From Curvibacter sp. AEP1-3 (GTDB lineage Bacteria; Pseudomonadota; Gammaproteobacteria; Burkholderiales; Burkholderiaceae_C), in the NCBI RefSeq assembly GCF_002163715.1, contig NZ_CP015698.1:2644201-2708200 (forward strand): a DNA stretch of 64,000 nucleotides. The letters are read 5' to 3'. Shown here piece by piece: positions 35,342-46,948 of the stretch (position 1 is the first letter of the stretch; each line of letters starts with the position of its first letter). The position numbers were made by a program, and so were the translations under genes. The notes under the pieces were generated by a model. That model was not told the origin of the DNA. It was given only the letters and a program-made list of their open reading frames with translations, and ran no database searches.

Positions 35342-35378
35342 GTGTCCCCAGCCTGCTGCGCAGGCTCCTCCTTGACCT
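35342..35378 (+). repeat. Left arm of a 37-bp inverted repeat
   Basis: Begins GTGTCCCCAGCC and ends CTCCTCCTTGACCT. The reverse complement of 35487-35523 matches it at about 33 of 37 bases. The arms are 108 bases apart. Confidence 0.72.
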
Positions 35379-35459
35379 CACTTTGGTGCGCACCCCTTCC
35401 ACGCCGCTGCGAAGAATAGGTAGGCATTCAATTGTTTGGCAGCTCCTACCGAGGTGGCA

Positions 35460-35551
35460 GGTTGGGTGGGGTTGCGTGTTTTGCGCAGGTCAAGGAGGAG
35501 CCCGCACAGCGGGCGGGGGACACGGAGCAAAACGCGCAACCCCACCCAACC
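35460..35551. repeat. 92-bp palindromic element with 25-bp arms
   Basis: The arm at 35460-35484 (GGTTGGGTGGGG...) pairs with 35527-35551 with a single mismatch. The loop holds the right arm of the 37-bp inverted repeat (35487-35523), itself with a small hairpin GCCCGCACAGCGGGC. It can fold as a large cruciform or RNA hairpin, 28 bases past the rsmG stop, where it could act as a terminator or mRNA-stabilising structure. Confidence 0.72.
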
Positions 35552-35578
35552 CTCACACCAGAGCAGAAAGCAATGGCT

Positions 35579-36249
35579 CTAAACCAGCACCCTCTTCCGC
35601 ATCCACACAATACACCGCTCTGCATCCAACCCAGGCACCGCAAGCTGTTCCACGTGAAACACTTCAACGGATGCAGGCAGCGCAGACATTTCGTCCGCAG
35701 GATGCTTGCCCTTCATACCCATCCACACACCCTGCCCTGCCAAGGCTTTCTCGGACCAAGTAGCGAAGTCCACCAAAGAAGCAAAGGCACGCGAGCTCAC
35801 CACGTCGTAGGGCTCGGCCAAGCTTTCCACCCGCGCATGGATGCCACGCAGGTTAGGCAGCTTCAAAGTCACGGCCACCTGCTGGATGAATGCAGCCTTC
35901 TTGGCTACCGTATCGACACAGTGCACCGTGATGTGCGGGCAGCAAATAGCAATGACGATACCGGGCAGGCCAGCACCCGAACCCACATCCAGCAAGCGCG
36001 GCTTGTCACCAACAACGCCCTGCTCTTTCAAAGCGGCAAGCTGCTTTTGCAAAGGGGCGATCACCGCCAGACTGTCCAACAAGTGGTGCGTGAGCATCTC
36101 ATCCGGATTGCGCACCGCCGTCAGGTTGTAGACCTTGGTCCATTTCTGGATCAGGGCAAGGTACTCCAACAATGCGGCTTGCTGGGCCGCGTCCAGATTC
36201 AAACCCAATGCTGTGGCCGCTTTGCCCAGTTGCTCCAAGTGACTGGCGC

Positions 36250-36253
<4 letters not shown>
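35579..36253 (-). CDS. rsmG: 16S rRNA (guanine-527-N7) methyltransferase RsmG
   Basis: Cytoplasmic SAM-dependent methyltransferase (GidB), 224 residues. SAM motif [17 protein letters not shown] is at about residues 88-104, followed by [14 protein letters not shown] and [19 protein letters not shown]. It methylates G527 of 16S rRNA. The start overlaps the mnmG stop (ATGA), so the two are coupled. The C-terminus contains a parS site in frame: VFHVEQ is encoded by the palindrome. Confidence 0.96.
35646..35661. promoter_or_regulatory. parS site 2 (inside rsmG)
   Basis: TGTTCCACGTGAAACA fits the degenerate parS consensus TGTTNCACGTGAAACA exactly. It lies in the last 30 codons of rsmG and is read as VFHVEQ on the minus strand. 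Confidence 0.88.
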
Positions 36254-38295
<2,042 letters not shown>

Positions 38296-38445
38296 GGCAA
38301 GGGGGCGCGGGGGCGGACTACAGTGCGTGTCCGGCCGGCGCAATCAGAGAAGGGAGGGCGCGATTTTACCGGCCTGCTCCGGTTTCAGCCAGTCTCCACC
38401 TTGAAGCCCTTGGTCACGCGGTAATGCCCGACCCGCCGGACGCAT

Positions 38446-39141
38446 TCAATCCAAGGCCGCCTCGTGGCGCAACAGCGCTGTATCCAGAAAATCAATGTGT
38501 CCGTACCCGAGTGCCAAGGCGCCTTCGCGTACAAAATATTTGAGTTCTTTGGCCAGCGTCTGGCGGGTCACGCCCAGCATCATGGCCAGCTCTTCATGAG
38601 AGACTTGTACGCCCTGCCGGGTCTGCGCCGCCATGGTCATGTCGCCTTTGGCCAAGGTGATCAGCCGCCGTGCCACGCGCATGCGGGTAGAGCGCAACAT
38701 GGTGTCCTCGATCAGCCCGTACAAGCCCCGCACCCGGGCACAGAGCAAGGTCGTCATGCCATGGGCAAAACCCAGGCGGCGCATCAGGCGCTTGAAGTCC
38801 GCGGCAGTGATCACGAGGACCTCACCTTCCTGCATCGCAGTCACATCATGGGGTCGGGTCTGTCCATCCAGCAACGTCGTCTCGCCAAACCAGTTGCCCG
38901 GCTCCAGCACGGAGAGAATGCCCTCCCGCCCATCCTCGCCAGTAGCAGACACGCGCAACAGCCCGGACAGCACGCCATAAAAGCCGCCCGACACATCGCC
39001 CTTCCGGTAGACCGACTCCCCCACCGCCAGCGGCTGGACGACCGCCACCGCCAACATGGCCTTGCGCTCTGCCAGAGGCAGGGTAGCAAACCAGGGGTTC
39101 ACAGACATTTTTTTCAGCAGTTCGGTTTTGGAGTGCGCCAT
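38446..39141 (-). CDS. Crp/Fnr family transcriptional regulator
   Basis: Regulator of 231 residues from ATG 39141 (MAHSKTELLKKM); GTG 39153 is an alternative. An N-terminal cyclic-nucleotide-binding beta-roll (VYRKGDVSGGFYGVLSGLLR, LEPGNWFGETTLLDG) is followed by a long dimer helix and a C-terminal helix-turn-helix (VSHEELAMMLGVTRQTLAKE). No FNR-type cysteine cluster is present at the N-terminus, so it is not an oxygen sensor of that kind. The 100-base region to the divergent aldolase II gene probably holds both promoters. Confidence 0.9.
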   Translation of the reverse strand: MAHSKTELLKKMSVNPWFATLPLAERKAMLAVAVVQPLAVGESVYRKGDVSGGFYGVLSGLLRVSATGEDGREGILSVLEPGNWFGETTLLDGQTRPHDVTAMQEGEVLVITAADFKRLMRRLGFAHGMTTLLCARVRGLYGLIEDTMLRSTRMRVARRLITLAKGDMTMAAQTRQGVQVSHEELAMMLGVTRQTLAKELKYFVREGALALGYGHIDFLDTALLRHEAALD

Positions 39142-39241
39142 CCATTCCCCCACGGTGAATACCCTAGATTGTCAAATTTTTAACAGTGTAACGCCGTCTG
39201 CCCCCGCTAACCTCGAACGCAAACCCCTCATGGAGTCATCA

Positions 39242-40000
39242 ATGACCACACCGTCAGTGCAATCCCAGGTCAGCGAGCAGGAATGGCAACTCCGCCAGGA
39301 CCTCGCCGCCTGCTACCGGCTGGTCGCCCTGTATGGCTGGAGCGATCTGGTCTTCACCCATATCAGCGCCCGCATTCCCGGGCCGGAGCACCACTTCCTC
39401 ATCAACCCCTATGGGTTGATGTTCGACGAGATCACTGCCAGCAGTCTCGTCAAAGTCGATCAACACTGCAATAAGCTGATCGACTCACCCTACCCCGTTA
39501 ACCCGGCAGGTTTCGTGATCCACAGCGCCGTGCACGAGGCCCGCGAAGACGCCGGCTGCGTGCTGCACACCCACACCCGTGCCGGCGTCGCGGTGAGCGC
39601 CCAGAAGGACGGCGTGCTGCCCTTGAGCCAACAGTCCACCTTCGTGCTGGCGTCCCTCGCGTACCACGATTACGAAGGCGTGGCCTTCCGTCCCGAAGAA
39701 AAGCCACGCCTGCAAGCCGACCTGGGCCACGCCAACTTTCTGGTGCTGCGCAATCACGGCTTGCTAGTGGTGGGCAAAACCATTGCCGACGCTTTCTTGA
39801 GCATGTACACCTTCGAGGCCACCTGCCAGATCCAGATCGGCGCGCAATCCGGTGGCAGCGCACTCACCCATGTGAACCCGCAGATCGTCAGCGGCGTAGC
39901 CGAAGCCATGCGCGTGCAAACCGGTGGCATGGGCGGCGCCTTTGTCTGGCCGGCTCTGATCCGCAAACTCCAACGCATAGACCCCAGTTACCAGGACTGA
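39242..40000 (+). CDS. Class II aldolase/adducin family protein
   Basis: Protein of 252 residues from ATG 39242, with GGAG 6 bases upstream (an ATG at 39230 is part of that ribosome site). Zinc-ligand histidines are in [14 protein letters not shown], and the third in [10 protein letters not shown]. The segment [18 protein letters not shown] is typical of the aldolase/adducin group rather than true fuculose-phosphate aldolases. It is 8 bases from the GMC oxidoreductase gene, and a GST follows, so the three may form an operon for an oxidised alcohol or aromatic compound (inference). Confidence 0.88.
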   Translation: MTTPSVQSQVSEQEWQLRQDLAACYRLVALYGWSDLVFTHISARIPGPEHHFLINPYGLMFDEITASSLVKVDQHCNKLIDSPYPVNPAGFVIHSAVHEAREDAGCVLHTHTRAGVAVSAQKDGVLPLSQQSTFVLASLAYHDYEGVAFRPEEKPRLQADLGHANFLVLRNHGLLVVGKTIADAFLSMYTFEATCQIQIGAQSGGSALTHVNPQIVSGVAEAMRVQTGGMGGAFVWPALIRKLQRIDPSYQD

Positions 40001-40008
40001 ACCTTTTC

Positions 40009-41646
40009 ATGACCCCCACAGAATTTGACTACATCGTGGTCGGCGGCGGCTCCGCCGGCTGCGTGCTTGCCGGCCGCCTGAGCGAAGACCCGACCATCAC
40101 CGTGTGCCTGCTCGAAGCCGGCGGCCCGGACACCAGCGCCTTTATCCACGCGCCCCTGGGCTTCGCGGCCACCGCGCCATTGGGCATCTTCAACTGGAAC
40201 TACGAGAGCGTGCCCCAGCCCGGCCTGGGCGGGCGCCGGGGCTTCGCGCCGCGCGGCAAAGTCATGGGTGGCAGCAGCTCGCTCAATGCCATGGTCTACA
40301 CCCGCGGCAACCCCCATGACTACGACCGCTGGGCCGCTTTAGGCAACCCCGGCTGGAGCTACCAGGAAGTATTGCCGCTCTTCAAGCAGTCCGAGAACAA
40401 CCAGTGCTTCGGCAACAACGAATACCGCAGCACCGGCGGCCCGCTCAACGTGAGCTACCTGCGCAGCCCCAGCCCGCTGAACCAGGCGTTTCTGGATGCT
40501 TGCGAAAGTCAAGGTCTGCCACGCACCCCCGACTACAACGGTGCACAGCAATGGGGCTGCGCGCCCGCGCAAGTTACCCAGAAGGACGGCGAGCGCTGGA
40601 GTGCGGCCAAGGCCTATGTCACGCCCCACCGCAACCGGCCCAACCTCACCGTGATCACGCACGCCCACACCAGCAAAGTACTGCTCGACGGCGTCAATGG
40701 CGACCAACGCGCCACCGGGGTGAGCTACCTGCACCGGGGCCAGACCCACGAGCTGCGTGCCCGGCGCGAGGTGCTGCTCTGCGGCGGCGCCTTCGGCTCG
40801 CCCCAGCTGCTCATGCTCTCGGGTGTGGGCCCTGCCGAGCACCTGCGCGAACACGGTATTCCGGTGCGCCACGTGCTGCCCGGCGTAGGCCAGAACCTGC
40901 AGGACCACGTCACCACGGTCCTGATTTACCGCACCCAACACCAGCAGGAGACCCTGGGCTTTTCGTTCAAGGGCGCGCTCAACATGGTGAAGTCGGTGTT
41001 CGAGTGGAAAGCCAAGCGCACCGGCTGGATCACCACCAACGTGGCCGAATCCCAGGCCTTCATGAAAACCCGACCCGACGTGGAGGCGCCTGACATCCAG
41101 CTCGCGTTTTGCACCGGCATCGTGGACGACCACACCCGCAAAGCCCACCTCGGCCACGGCTACACCCTGCACGTCACCCTGATGCGGCCCAAGAGCCGCG
41201 GCAGCGTCACCCTGCAGAGCGCCAAGCCAACCGATGCCCCTCGCATCGACCCGGCGTACCTGCAAGACCCTGATGACCTGGAAACCCTGGTGCGCGGCAC
41301 GCAGATGGGCTTTGACATCATGCAGGCGCAGGCCTTGCAGCCCTACCGCGGCAAGATGCTTTACCCGATTGAACGGGACAACCGGGCGCAGATCGAACAG
41401 TTCCTGCGCGACCACTCCGACACCGAGTACCACCCCATAGGCACCTGCAAAATGGGCCCGGCCGACGACCCCATGGCCGTGGTGGACGCAGAGCTGCGGG
41501 TGCACGGCATCCAAGGCCTGCGCGTGGTAGACGCGTCCATCATGCCGGACCTGGTGACTGGCAACACCAACGCGCCCACCATCATGATTGCGGAAAAGGC
41601 CGTGCGGCACATCCGGGCCGCCAAAGCCGCTAGCATGCAAGCCTGA
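40009..41646 (+). CDS. GMC family FAD-dependent oxidoreductase (choline dehydrogenase-like)
   Basis: Flavoprotein of 545 residues. The N-terminal FAD site is [19 protein letters not shown] with LLEAGG; GMC signature 1 is [20 protein letters not shown] and signature 2 is [20 protein letters not shown]. The C-terminal catalytic histidine pair is in [12 protein letters not shown] and [17 protein letters not shown]. Such enzymes oxidise primary alcohols; the substrate is not determined. Genes for a class II aldolase (8 bases upstream) and a GST (18 bases downstream) flank it. Confidence 0.93.
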   Translation: MTPTEFDYIVVGGGSAGCVLAGRLSEDPTITVCLLEAGGPDTSAFIHAPLGFAATAPLGIFNWNYESVPQPGLGGRRGFAPRGKVMGGSSSLNAMVYTRGNPHDYDRWAALGNPGWSYQEVLPLFKQSENNQCFGNNEYRSTGGPLNVSYLRSPSPLNQAFLDACESQGLPRTPDYNGAQQWGCAPAQVTQKDGERWSAAKAYVTPHRNRPNLTVITHAHTSKVLLDGVNGDQRATGVSYLHRGQTHELRARREVLLCGGAFGSPQLLMLSGVGPAEHLREHGIPVRHVLPGVGQNLQDHVTTVLIYRTQHQQETLGFSFKGALNMVKSVFEWKAKRTGWITTNVAESQAFMKTRPDVEAPDIQLAFCTGIVDDHTRKAHLGHGYTLHVTLMRPKSRGSVTLQSAKPTDAPRIDPAYLQDPDDLETLVRGTQMGFDIMQAQALQPYRGKMLYPIERDNRAQIEQFLRDHSDTEYHPIGTCKMGPADDPMAVVDAELRVHGIQGLRVVDASIMPDLVTGNTNAPTIMIAEKAVRHIRAAKAASMQA

Positions 41647-41664
41647 CCTAACCCGAGGACGTTT

Positions 41665-42273
41665 ATGAAGCTGTATTACTCCCAAGGCGCCTGCTCGCTC
41701 TCCCCGCACATCGTGATGCATGAGGCCGGCTTGGCGTTTGAGGCCATTCCTGCGCCCACCAAAACCCACCAGCTGCCCGACGGCACCGACTTCTACACCA
41801 TCAACCCGCTGGGTTACGTGCCCTACCTCACGCTCGACGACGGCCGCAGCCTGCACGAGGGCCCCGCCATCGTGCAGTACCTGGCAGACCTGGTGCCCGA
41901 GAAAAAGCTGGCCCCGGCCAACGGCACTTTCGAGCGCTACAAGTTGCAGGAATGGCTCACCTTCATCGGCACCGAGCTGCACAAGAGCTTCAGCCCCTTG
42001 TTCAACCCTGCCGCACCAGATGAAACCAAAGACCAGGCCAAACAAACCCTGGCCAAGCGCCTTGCGTGGGTAGACAGCGAACTCGCCGGCAAGGACTACC
42101 TGCTGGGCGAACAGTTCACCGTGGCCGACGCCTACCTGTTCACCGTGACCAACTGGGCCCGCATCGTGAAGGTAGACCTCAGCACCTTTGCGAACCTGTT
42201 GGCCTACCGCACCCGCGTAAGCGAACGCCCCGGTGTTCAAGCCGCCATGCGGGCTGAAGGCCTGCTGAAGTAA
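41665..42273 (+). CDS. Glutathione S-transferase
   Basis: Cytoplasmic GST of 202 residues. The thioredoxin-like N-terminal domain ([20 protein letters not shown], then [20 protein letters not shown], where P and the ES/EG region bind glutathione) is followed by an all-helical C-terminal domain ([20 protein letters not shown]). The serine and cysteine in GACSLSPH match the beta-class bacterial enzymes such as GstA. It ends the aldolase-GMC-GST cluster and is followed by a Rho-independent terminator. Confidence 0.94.
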   Translation: MKLYYSQGACSLSPHIVMHEAGLAFEAIPAPTKTHQLPDGTDFYTINPLGYVPYLTLDDGRSLHEGPAIVQYLADLVPEKKLAPANGTFERYKLQEWLTFIGTELHKSFSPLFNPAAPDETKDQAKQTLAKRLAWVDSELAGKDYLLGEQFTVADAYLFTVTNWARIVKVDLSTFANLLAYRTRVSERPGVQAAMRAEGLLK

Positions 42274-42295
42274 GGTGCGGCGCACTACCAAAAAG

Positions 42296-42319
42296 AAGGG
42301 CCCTCACGGGCCCTTTTCT
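42296..42319 (+). terminator. Rho-independent terminator after the GST gene
   Basis: AAGGGCCC and GGGCCCTT pair around TCAC, followed by TTCTC. It is 22 bases after the GST stop. Confidence 0.85.
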
Positions 42320-42334
42320 CTTGAATTGCTATTA

Positions 42335-42379
42335 CTTTGATAGCTTCGTGTGCATATTCCTCGGGCGCTAGAGGCAACT
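42335..42379 (+). repeat. Dispersed palindromic repeat, copy 5
   Basis: ATAGCTTCGTGTGC, ATATTCC, TCGGGCGCTAGAGGC. The most diverged left arm. It follows the terminator of the GST gene. Confidence 0.7.
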
Positions 42380-42994
42380 TGGATAGGGAGCGGCTTCGCC
42401 CGGCACCCTTGCACACAGCTTCACCGGCATCAGCCGCTGCAGGCGCTCAGACCACTTGGCAGCATCCAGTGCGACAGGGCCATTGACCGGCTCTGCGCGC
42501 TCAGCCCACTGCAGGGTGTAGTAGTCGCGCTCACCTTTCACTACCAGCAACAAGGCCACTTCGCTGCGGGCTCCACCCGGCGCGATGCCACACCCGATCA
42601 CGGCAGCAAACGCATCGTAATTGCCCACACGCAAATCACCCAAGCCCAAAGCAGCGTAGCTCTGGGGGCAAGCGTTTTTGAATCCGGTGGCCACGCTACC
42701 GGCAAAGCGGGAGGGTGTCATCTGGGCATTGACTGCCAGGTCGCGGGCGCCGCTGAGGGTGAGCATCTGGGTCCAACGCTCCACCGTCTCACCCCGCAAC
42801 ACTGATTCCTGGATGTAGCCACCGGGCTTGCTGTCTTCAAACGCGGGCACAAACCCCGACGGGTAGCTAAAGCTCACCAGCTGGCTGAACACCGGCGTCA
42901 CTGCGCGGGCCGCCGGTGCAGGGGCGGGCGCCTGAGCAAGCACGGTGAATGCACCACTGCACAAGAGCGCGACCAAAGTGAATGGCTTAATCAT
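42368..42994 (-). CDS. Secreted protein of unknown function
   Basis: A 208-residue product with a signal peptide (FTLVALLCSGAFTVLAQAPA). The mature part (VSFSYPSGFVPAFEDSKPGG, VERWTQMLTLSGARDLAVN, FAAVIGCGIAPGGARSEVAL) has no family I can name with confidence. Four cysteines are spread in the second half. It lies on the minus strand downstream of a DUF4124-like gene with 36 bases between, possibly co-transcribed. Its end is next to a dispersed palindromic repeat. Confidence 0.65.
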   Translation of the reverse strand: MIKPFTLVALLCSGAFTVLAQAPAPAPAARAVTPVFSQLVSFSYPSGFVPAFEDSKPGGYIQESVLRGETVERWTQMLTLSGARDLAVNAQMTPSRFAGSVATGFKNACPQSYAALGLGDLRVGNYDAFAAVIGCGIAPGGARSEVALLLVVKGERDYYTLQWAERAEPVNGPVALDAAKWSERLQRLMPVKLCARVPGEAAPYPSCL

Positions 42995-43030
42995 CGGTTT
43001 TCCTTCTCGGTCGAAGACAAAGTGGCCGTG

Positions 43031-43498
43031 CTACCGGTTGATGGCACGCTCCATCATCTTGTCACGGATGTTGTCATTGCCGTTGAGGTCCAGTGCATCG
43101 TGCAAGGTGCTGCGCCCGCTGGGTGCCTGCGCACCTTGGGCTGGTGCAGCGGGCTTGGGTGCAATGGACGGCACCACGGTGACATTGCCACCGCTGACGG
43201 AGGCTACCTTGGCGCCCGCTTCACAGGGCTGGTCGGTATAAACCACCTGTTTGCCCTTGATGCATTTCTTCATCTGGCCGGGCAGGTTGTCGGGGCCCTT
43301 GGCCGAAGCACTGGCCGGGGCCACTGGTTGCGCGGCTTCGCGCACCGAACCGTTGTCAAACACTACCGGCTTGGGCGGCGCCTCCGGGCGCCACAAGGAT
43401 TGAACCCAGGCATCGTCACGATGGCGCCAAGCAGAGATGCCCACCACACCCACCAGCAAAACAATGCCCGCGCGTTGGAACCACTTCACCACGACCAT
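43031..43498 (-). CDS. Membrane protein with a DUF4124-like segment
   Basis: Product of 155 residues with one N-terminal helix (AGIVLLVGVVGISAW) and a periplasmic tail. The part MKKCIKGKQVVYTDQPCEAG resembles the short DUF4124 domain common in beta- and gammaproteobacteria, with two cysteines flanking it. The Pro/Ala-rich linkers before and after are low complexity. Function unknown. It is followed by the secreted protein gene on the same strand. Confidence 0.62.
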   Translation of the reverse strand: MVVVKWFQRAGIVLLVGVVGISAWRHRDDAWVQSLWRPEAPPKPVVFDNGSVREAAQPVAPASASAKGPDNLPGQMKKCIKGKQVVYTDQPCEAGAKVASVSGGNVTVVPSIAPKPAAPAQGAQAPSGRSTLHDALDLNGNDNIRDKMMERAINR

Positions 43499-43534
43499 GC
43501 TTCCTTATTCATTGGGTTATTCACTATAAAACTT

Positions 43535-43576
43535 ATAGCAGCCTGCGCATGATTCACGGGCGCCGGAGTGCCTTTT
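43535..43576 (+). repeat. Dispersed palindromic repeat, copy 6
   Basis: ATAGCAGCCTGCGC, ATGATTC, ACGGGCGCCGGAGTGCC. Lies between the MFS gene and the DUF4124-like gene. Confidence 0.65.
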
Positions 43577-44774
43577 GACGTAGGCCGAGGGCGGACCCTA
43601 CCCACAAGGCACATGCCGAAAACACCAGGCCACGTGCCAAGCCGCCGGGGCCATCGGCAATCCAGCCCACCACCGTGGGCCCGACGATCTGGCCGGCGGC
43701 AAACATGGTGGTGAAGGCGCTGATACCTGCTGCCCAGGCAGCGGGCGGCAGGTTGTGCCGCACAAGTGCCGTGGTCGATGCCACTACCGACAAAAACACC
43801 GCGCCGAAAAGCAAGCCAGACACCAGCACCACCGGCCACCACTGGGTGAGCGCCGGGAGAATGGTCGCCACGCCTAACAAGGCATTCAGCGTGGCGAGCG
43901 GCCGACCGTCGTGGTGCTTGTCGAGCAAGCGCGCCCAGATGCGGCTGGACGCCATCACCGCCACACCCAGCAAGGCATAAAAGACCGTGACAGCGGCGGC
44001 GGATGTGCCCTGCGAGCGCAAAAGCGCCACCACAAAGGTCATGTAGCCGATATAGCCCACCCCGAAGAGCGTGTAGCCCGCCAAGCCGTAGCGGAAGTCT
44101 GCCCAGTGAAACTGCTGCGGCCCGCCTGTAGCCGCCTGCGCCTGCGGCAGGGCCCAGGCTGACATCACCCGTGCCGGCCACAGCATCACCGCGGTTCCCG
44201 CTGCACAAATCAGCGCCAGCGCCCACCAGGACCACTGCCAGCCATGAGCCTGACCCACAAAACGCTCCAACAACCATGGCACCAACAAGGCACTGGCTAC
44301 TATCCCCAAGCCGGTGCCACCGTAATAGATACCCAACAGCAGGCCGCCATGGCGCGGGTAACGCGCGCCCAACCGTGCGGCAAGCAATCCACCGGCCACG
44401 AACACCAGGGCACTGGCAATGCCGGCCAGCAGGCGCTGCACCAGCAAGGCATTCGCATCGGTAAAGAATCCGCTCAGGGCCATGAACACGGTGGCCATCA
44501 AAGCCCCGCCCCACAACAACTCGCCCGGACCCCGGCTACGCAGCAAGCGTGGCGTGAGCAGCGCACCAATGAAGTAACCCAGAGCATTCGCGGTGTTCAT
44601 GGCACCAGCCAGGGTGTAGGTCCAGCCCAGGTCGGTGCGCATCGCGGGCAGCAGCAGCCCATAGGCAAAACGGGTAATACCTAGCGACACCGCTGCCCCC
44701 ACCGACAGCGCGAGGGCCAGGCACCAGCCGCGCACGTCCACGAAAGGCAGCGCAGGCTGCGAAGGGGTTGCCAC
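43554..44774 (-). CDS. YbfB/YjiJ family MFS transporter
   Basis: Inner-membrane transporter of 406 residues with 12 predicted helices. The N-terminus LALALSVGAAVSLGITRFAY is diagnostic of the YbfB/YjiJ MFS family, followed by LLLPAMRTDLGWTYTLAGAM and AGGLLAARLGARYPRHGG. The substrate is unknown. It starts 8 bases downstream of the methyl-accepting chemotaxis gene on the same strand, close enough for co-transcription. Confidence 0.9.
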   Translation of the reverse strand: MATPSQPALPFVDVRGWCLALALSVGAAVSLGITRFAYGLLLPAMRTDLGWTYTLAGAMNTANALGYFIGALLTPRLLRSRGPGELLWGGALMATVFMALSGFFTDANALLVQRLLAGIASALVFVAGGLLAARLGARYPRHGGLLLGIYYGGTGLGIVASALLVPWLLERFVGQAHGWQWSWWALALICAAGTAVMLWPARVMSAWALPQAQAATGGPQQFHWADFRYGLAGYTLFGVGYIGYMTFVVALLRSQGTSAAAVTVFYALLGVAVMASSRIWARLLDKHHDGRPLATLNALLGVATILPALTQWWPVVLVSGLLFGAVFLSVVASTTALVRHNLPPAAWAAGISAFTTMFAAGQIVGPTVVGWIADGPGGLARGLVFSACALWVGSALGLRQKALRRP

Positions 44775-44782
44775 CGGCGGCG

Positions 44783-46357
44783 TCAGGCGGCGCTGCCCTT
44801 GAGTCGGAACTGGCGTACCACCTGGGCCAGCGCGTCTGCCTGCTCACGCAGACCTTGGGCAGCCGCAGCGCTTTGCTCCACCAAGGCCGCGTTCTGCTGC
44901 GTGGCTTGATCGATCATGCCCACCGACTGGTTCACCTGTGCAATGCCGCTGGACTGCTCGGTGGCCGAGGATGAAATCTCGCCAATGATCTGGCCCACGC
45001 GCTGCACGCCATCCACCATTTCTTTCATGGCGGCGCCGGCCTCTTCCACCAGCTTCACGCCTCCGTCCACGGCGTGCACGCTGGTGCTCACCAGCGCCTT
45101 GATTTCTTGCGCCGCCGCAGCCGAGCGTTTGGCCAGCATGCGCACTTCAGACGCCACCACCGCAAAGCCCCGCCCCTGCTCGCCGGCGCGCGCCGCTTCC
45201 ACCGCCGCGTTCAGCGCCAGGATGTTGGTCTGGAAAGCAATGGAATCGATCAGGCCGATGATGTCGTTGATCTTGCTGCTGCTGGCGGCGATCTCATGCA
45301 TGCTGCTTACCGCCTGCGTGACCACCTGGCCACCACGGGCCGCGAGCGTAAAGGCGGAGTCAGACAACTGACGGGCGGTTTGGGCAGCGTGGGCCGTTTG
45401 CTGCACGTTCTCAGTCAGCTCGGCCAGGGAGCCAACGGTGTCCTGCACGCTGCTGGCGGATTTTTCCGTGCGCTCCGACAGGTCTTGGTTACCCGAGGCG
45501 ATTTCCTGGCTGGCCGTGGCCACGCTTTCGCTGGCATAGCGCACCTGCGAGACCAAGGCGCCCAAGCCCTCTTGCATGGCCTTCTGGGCGTGCTGCAAAT
45601 CGGCCACTTCATCTTTGCCGTGCACCTCAATCGCTTGCGACAAGTCGCCACCGGCAATCGCCTGCGCCAACAAGCGTGCGCGCTCCAAGGGCTGGCAGAT
45701 GGAGTTCATGTTGAGAATAGTGAGCGGCACCACTACCAGAGAGGCCACACCCAGTGCGGCGATGAACAGCCACTTGATCACACCACTGACCTTGTGCTGG
45801 TCGTTGACCGCGTCATTGGCCTCGTCCTGCAACACGCCTTCCAGCGACTTCATGTGCTTCATGACCTTGTCGATCTGGCCCAAGGCCTTCTGGCTCATGC
45901 GGTTGGCAATGGTGGCGGACTCGTAACCGCTGGATTTGAGTTGGTTGGCCACCGGTTCAAACAATTTGACGTATTCCTTGAGGTCCGCCTGCATCTCGCG
46001 GACCACCGGGTTGTCGGTGTCTTCCACCCCTTCGAGGAAGTGGCCTGCAATCGCGTCCACTTCGGCCAGGTGGGACTTCCAGCGGGTGTAGGCCTTTTCG
46101 ACCTCCGCGGGACGCTCGTATTCGATGATCATGTCCTTTTCGGCCTCGCGCACCGTGCTCATGGCAGCCTGCAAGCGGCCCAGGTGCTGCATCTCGGCGA
46201 AGGAGTTGTCCAGAAAAGCATCACTCTGGTCCTGGATCTTGCCCATGCCCCACAGGCCACCACCGCCCAGCATGAACAGCAGGGCCAGCACCATCGCAAT
46301 GGCCCCCAACATACGCAGCCGGATGGTGAATTGGCGCATCATGGTCATCATGTTCAT
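44783..46357 (-). CDS. Methyl-accepting chemotaxis protein
   Basis: Transmembrane chemoreceptor of 524 residues. Two helices (LGAIAMVLALLFMLGGGGLW, VIKWLFIAALGVASLVVVPL) bracket a periplasmic four-helix ligand domain of about 160 residues. A HAMP domain follows (QPLERARLLAQAIAGGDLSQ), then the signalling domain with the conserved hairpin SIAFQTNILALNAAVEAARA, GEQGRGFAVVASEVRML. The Tar-like ligand domain has no assigned ligand. There is no C-terminal pentapeptide for CheR tethering. The MFS gene follows by 8 bases. Confidence 0.94.
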   Translation of the reverse strand: MNMMTMMRQFTIRLRMLGAIAMVLALLFMLGGGGLWGMGKIQDQSDAFLDNSFAEMQHLGRLQAAMSTVREAEKDMIIEYERPAEVEKAYTRWKSHLAEVDAIAGHFLEGVEDTDNPVVREMQADLKEYVKLFEPVANQLKSSGYESATIANRMSQKALGQIDKVMKHMKSLEGVLQDEANDAVNDQHKVSGVIKWLFIAALGVASLVVVPLTILNMNSICQPLERARLLAQAIAGGDLSQAIEVHGKDEVADLQHAQKAMQEGLGALVSQVRYASESVATASQEIASGNQDLSERTEKSASSVQDTVGSLAELTENVQQTAHAAQTARQLSDSAFTLAARGGQVVTQAVSSMHEIAASSSKINDIIGLIDSIAFQTNILALNAAVEAARAGEQGRGFAVVASEVRMLAKRSAAAAQEIKALVSTSVHAVDGGVKLVEEAGAAMKEMVDGVQRVGQIIGEISSSATEQSSGIAQVNQSVGMIDQATQQNAALVEQSAAAAQGLREQADALAQVVRQFRLKGSAA

Positions 46358-46513
46358 TGTTGTGTTCCTCGGGTGAGCCGGTCCAAGCGTTGGGCCATTC
46401 TTTCAGAGTCTAGGGGTGGTTACAAGCGGCAATACGAGGCAAAGCCGTCAGGACGCCCGCCATTTCCAACGACTCGGGCAACCAGAGAATCCCACAGACC
46501 GCTCCAGCACACC

Positions 46514-46527
46514 TTGACTTACGTCAT
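46514..46527. promoter_or_regulatory. Possible Crp/Fnr-family half-palindrome upstream of the chemoreceptor gene
   Basis: TTGACTTACGTCAT has the FNR/Dnr spacing (TTGAC-N4-GTCAT). It lies 157-170 bases upstream of the chemoreceptor start and overlaps the end of the ynfA-like gene. It may be chance. Confidence 0.3.
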
Positions 46528-46862
46528 GCCCCGGTACGCGGCGCCAGCACAATCACCGCCATGCCCGCCAAGGCCAAAGCCGCACCAGCGCAATCCCATG
46601 CCGAAGGGCGAATGCCGTCCACCACCCACAACCACACCAGCGCGGTGGCGATGTACACGCCGCCATAGGCCGCATACACCCGGCCGCTGGCTGCAGGGTG
46701 CAAGGTGAGCAGCCACACGAACAGGGCCAGTGACGCTGCCGCCGGCAACAGCACCCACACCGGTGCGCGCTGCTGCAACCAGAGCCAAGGCAAGTAGCAC
46801 CCCACGATCTCAGCGACCGCGGTGAGCACATAAAGGCCGGTGGTGAGCAGCAGATGGTTCAT
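46524..46862 (-). CDS. YnfA family membrane protein
   Basis: Small inner-membrane protein of 112 residues from ATG 46862 ([20 protein letters not shown]), with four helices. The YnfA family signature [13 protein letters not shown] is near the N-terminus, and [20 protein letters not shown] is the third conserved helix. The family is related in fold to small multidrug-resistance proteins; its substrate is unsettled. The gene begins 45 bases from a dispersed palindromic repeat. Confidence 0.9.
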   Translation of the reverse strand: MNHLLLTTGLYVLTAVAEIVGCYLPWLWLQQRAPVWVLLPAAASLALFVWLLTLHPAASGRVYAAYGGVYIATALVWLWVVDGIRPSAWDCAGAALALAGMAVIVLAPRTGA

Positions 46863-46889
46863 GGGCGCCTTGGGGTTTGCTTCCATTTT

Positions 46890-46936
46890 AGGAGCTGCTC
46901 GCGCATATTCCATGGGCGCCAGAGGCCATTTTTATC
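46890..46936 (+). repeat. Dispersed palindromic repeat, copy 7
   Basis: AGCTGCTCGCGC, ATATTCC, ATGGGCGCCAGAGGCC, close to the consensus. Lies between copA and the ynfA-like gene. Confidence 0.8.
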
Positions 46937-46948
46937 CCCAAAATCGAC

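Larger units (their letters stand above)
35159..35578. other. 420-base gene-free stretch with parS and nested palindromes
   Basis: No protein-coding gene is supported here; short frames run through it without conserved content. It contains a parS site at 35257-35272, a pair of 37-bp inverted repeats (35342-35378 and 35487-35523) and a 25-bp inverted pair (35460-35484 and 35527-35551). It lies downstream of rsmG and upstream of lysE, both on the minus strand, so it holds the end of the mnmG-rsmG transcript and probably the lysE-parA promoter. Confidence 0.7.

Noticed and set aside
40339..42291. 650-codon open frame on the minus strand opposite the GMC oxidoreductase and GST genes
   Set aside because: Composition (Gly/Val/His/Ala-rich, no domain) is that of an antisense frame in GC-rich DNA; the plus-strand genes carry clear motifs.
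45074..46708. 544-codon plus-strand frame opposite the chemoreceptor
   Set aside because: Antisense shadow of a gene with a full MCP signature.
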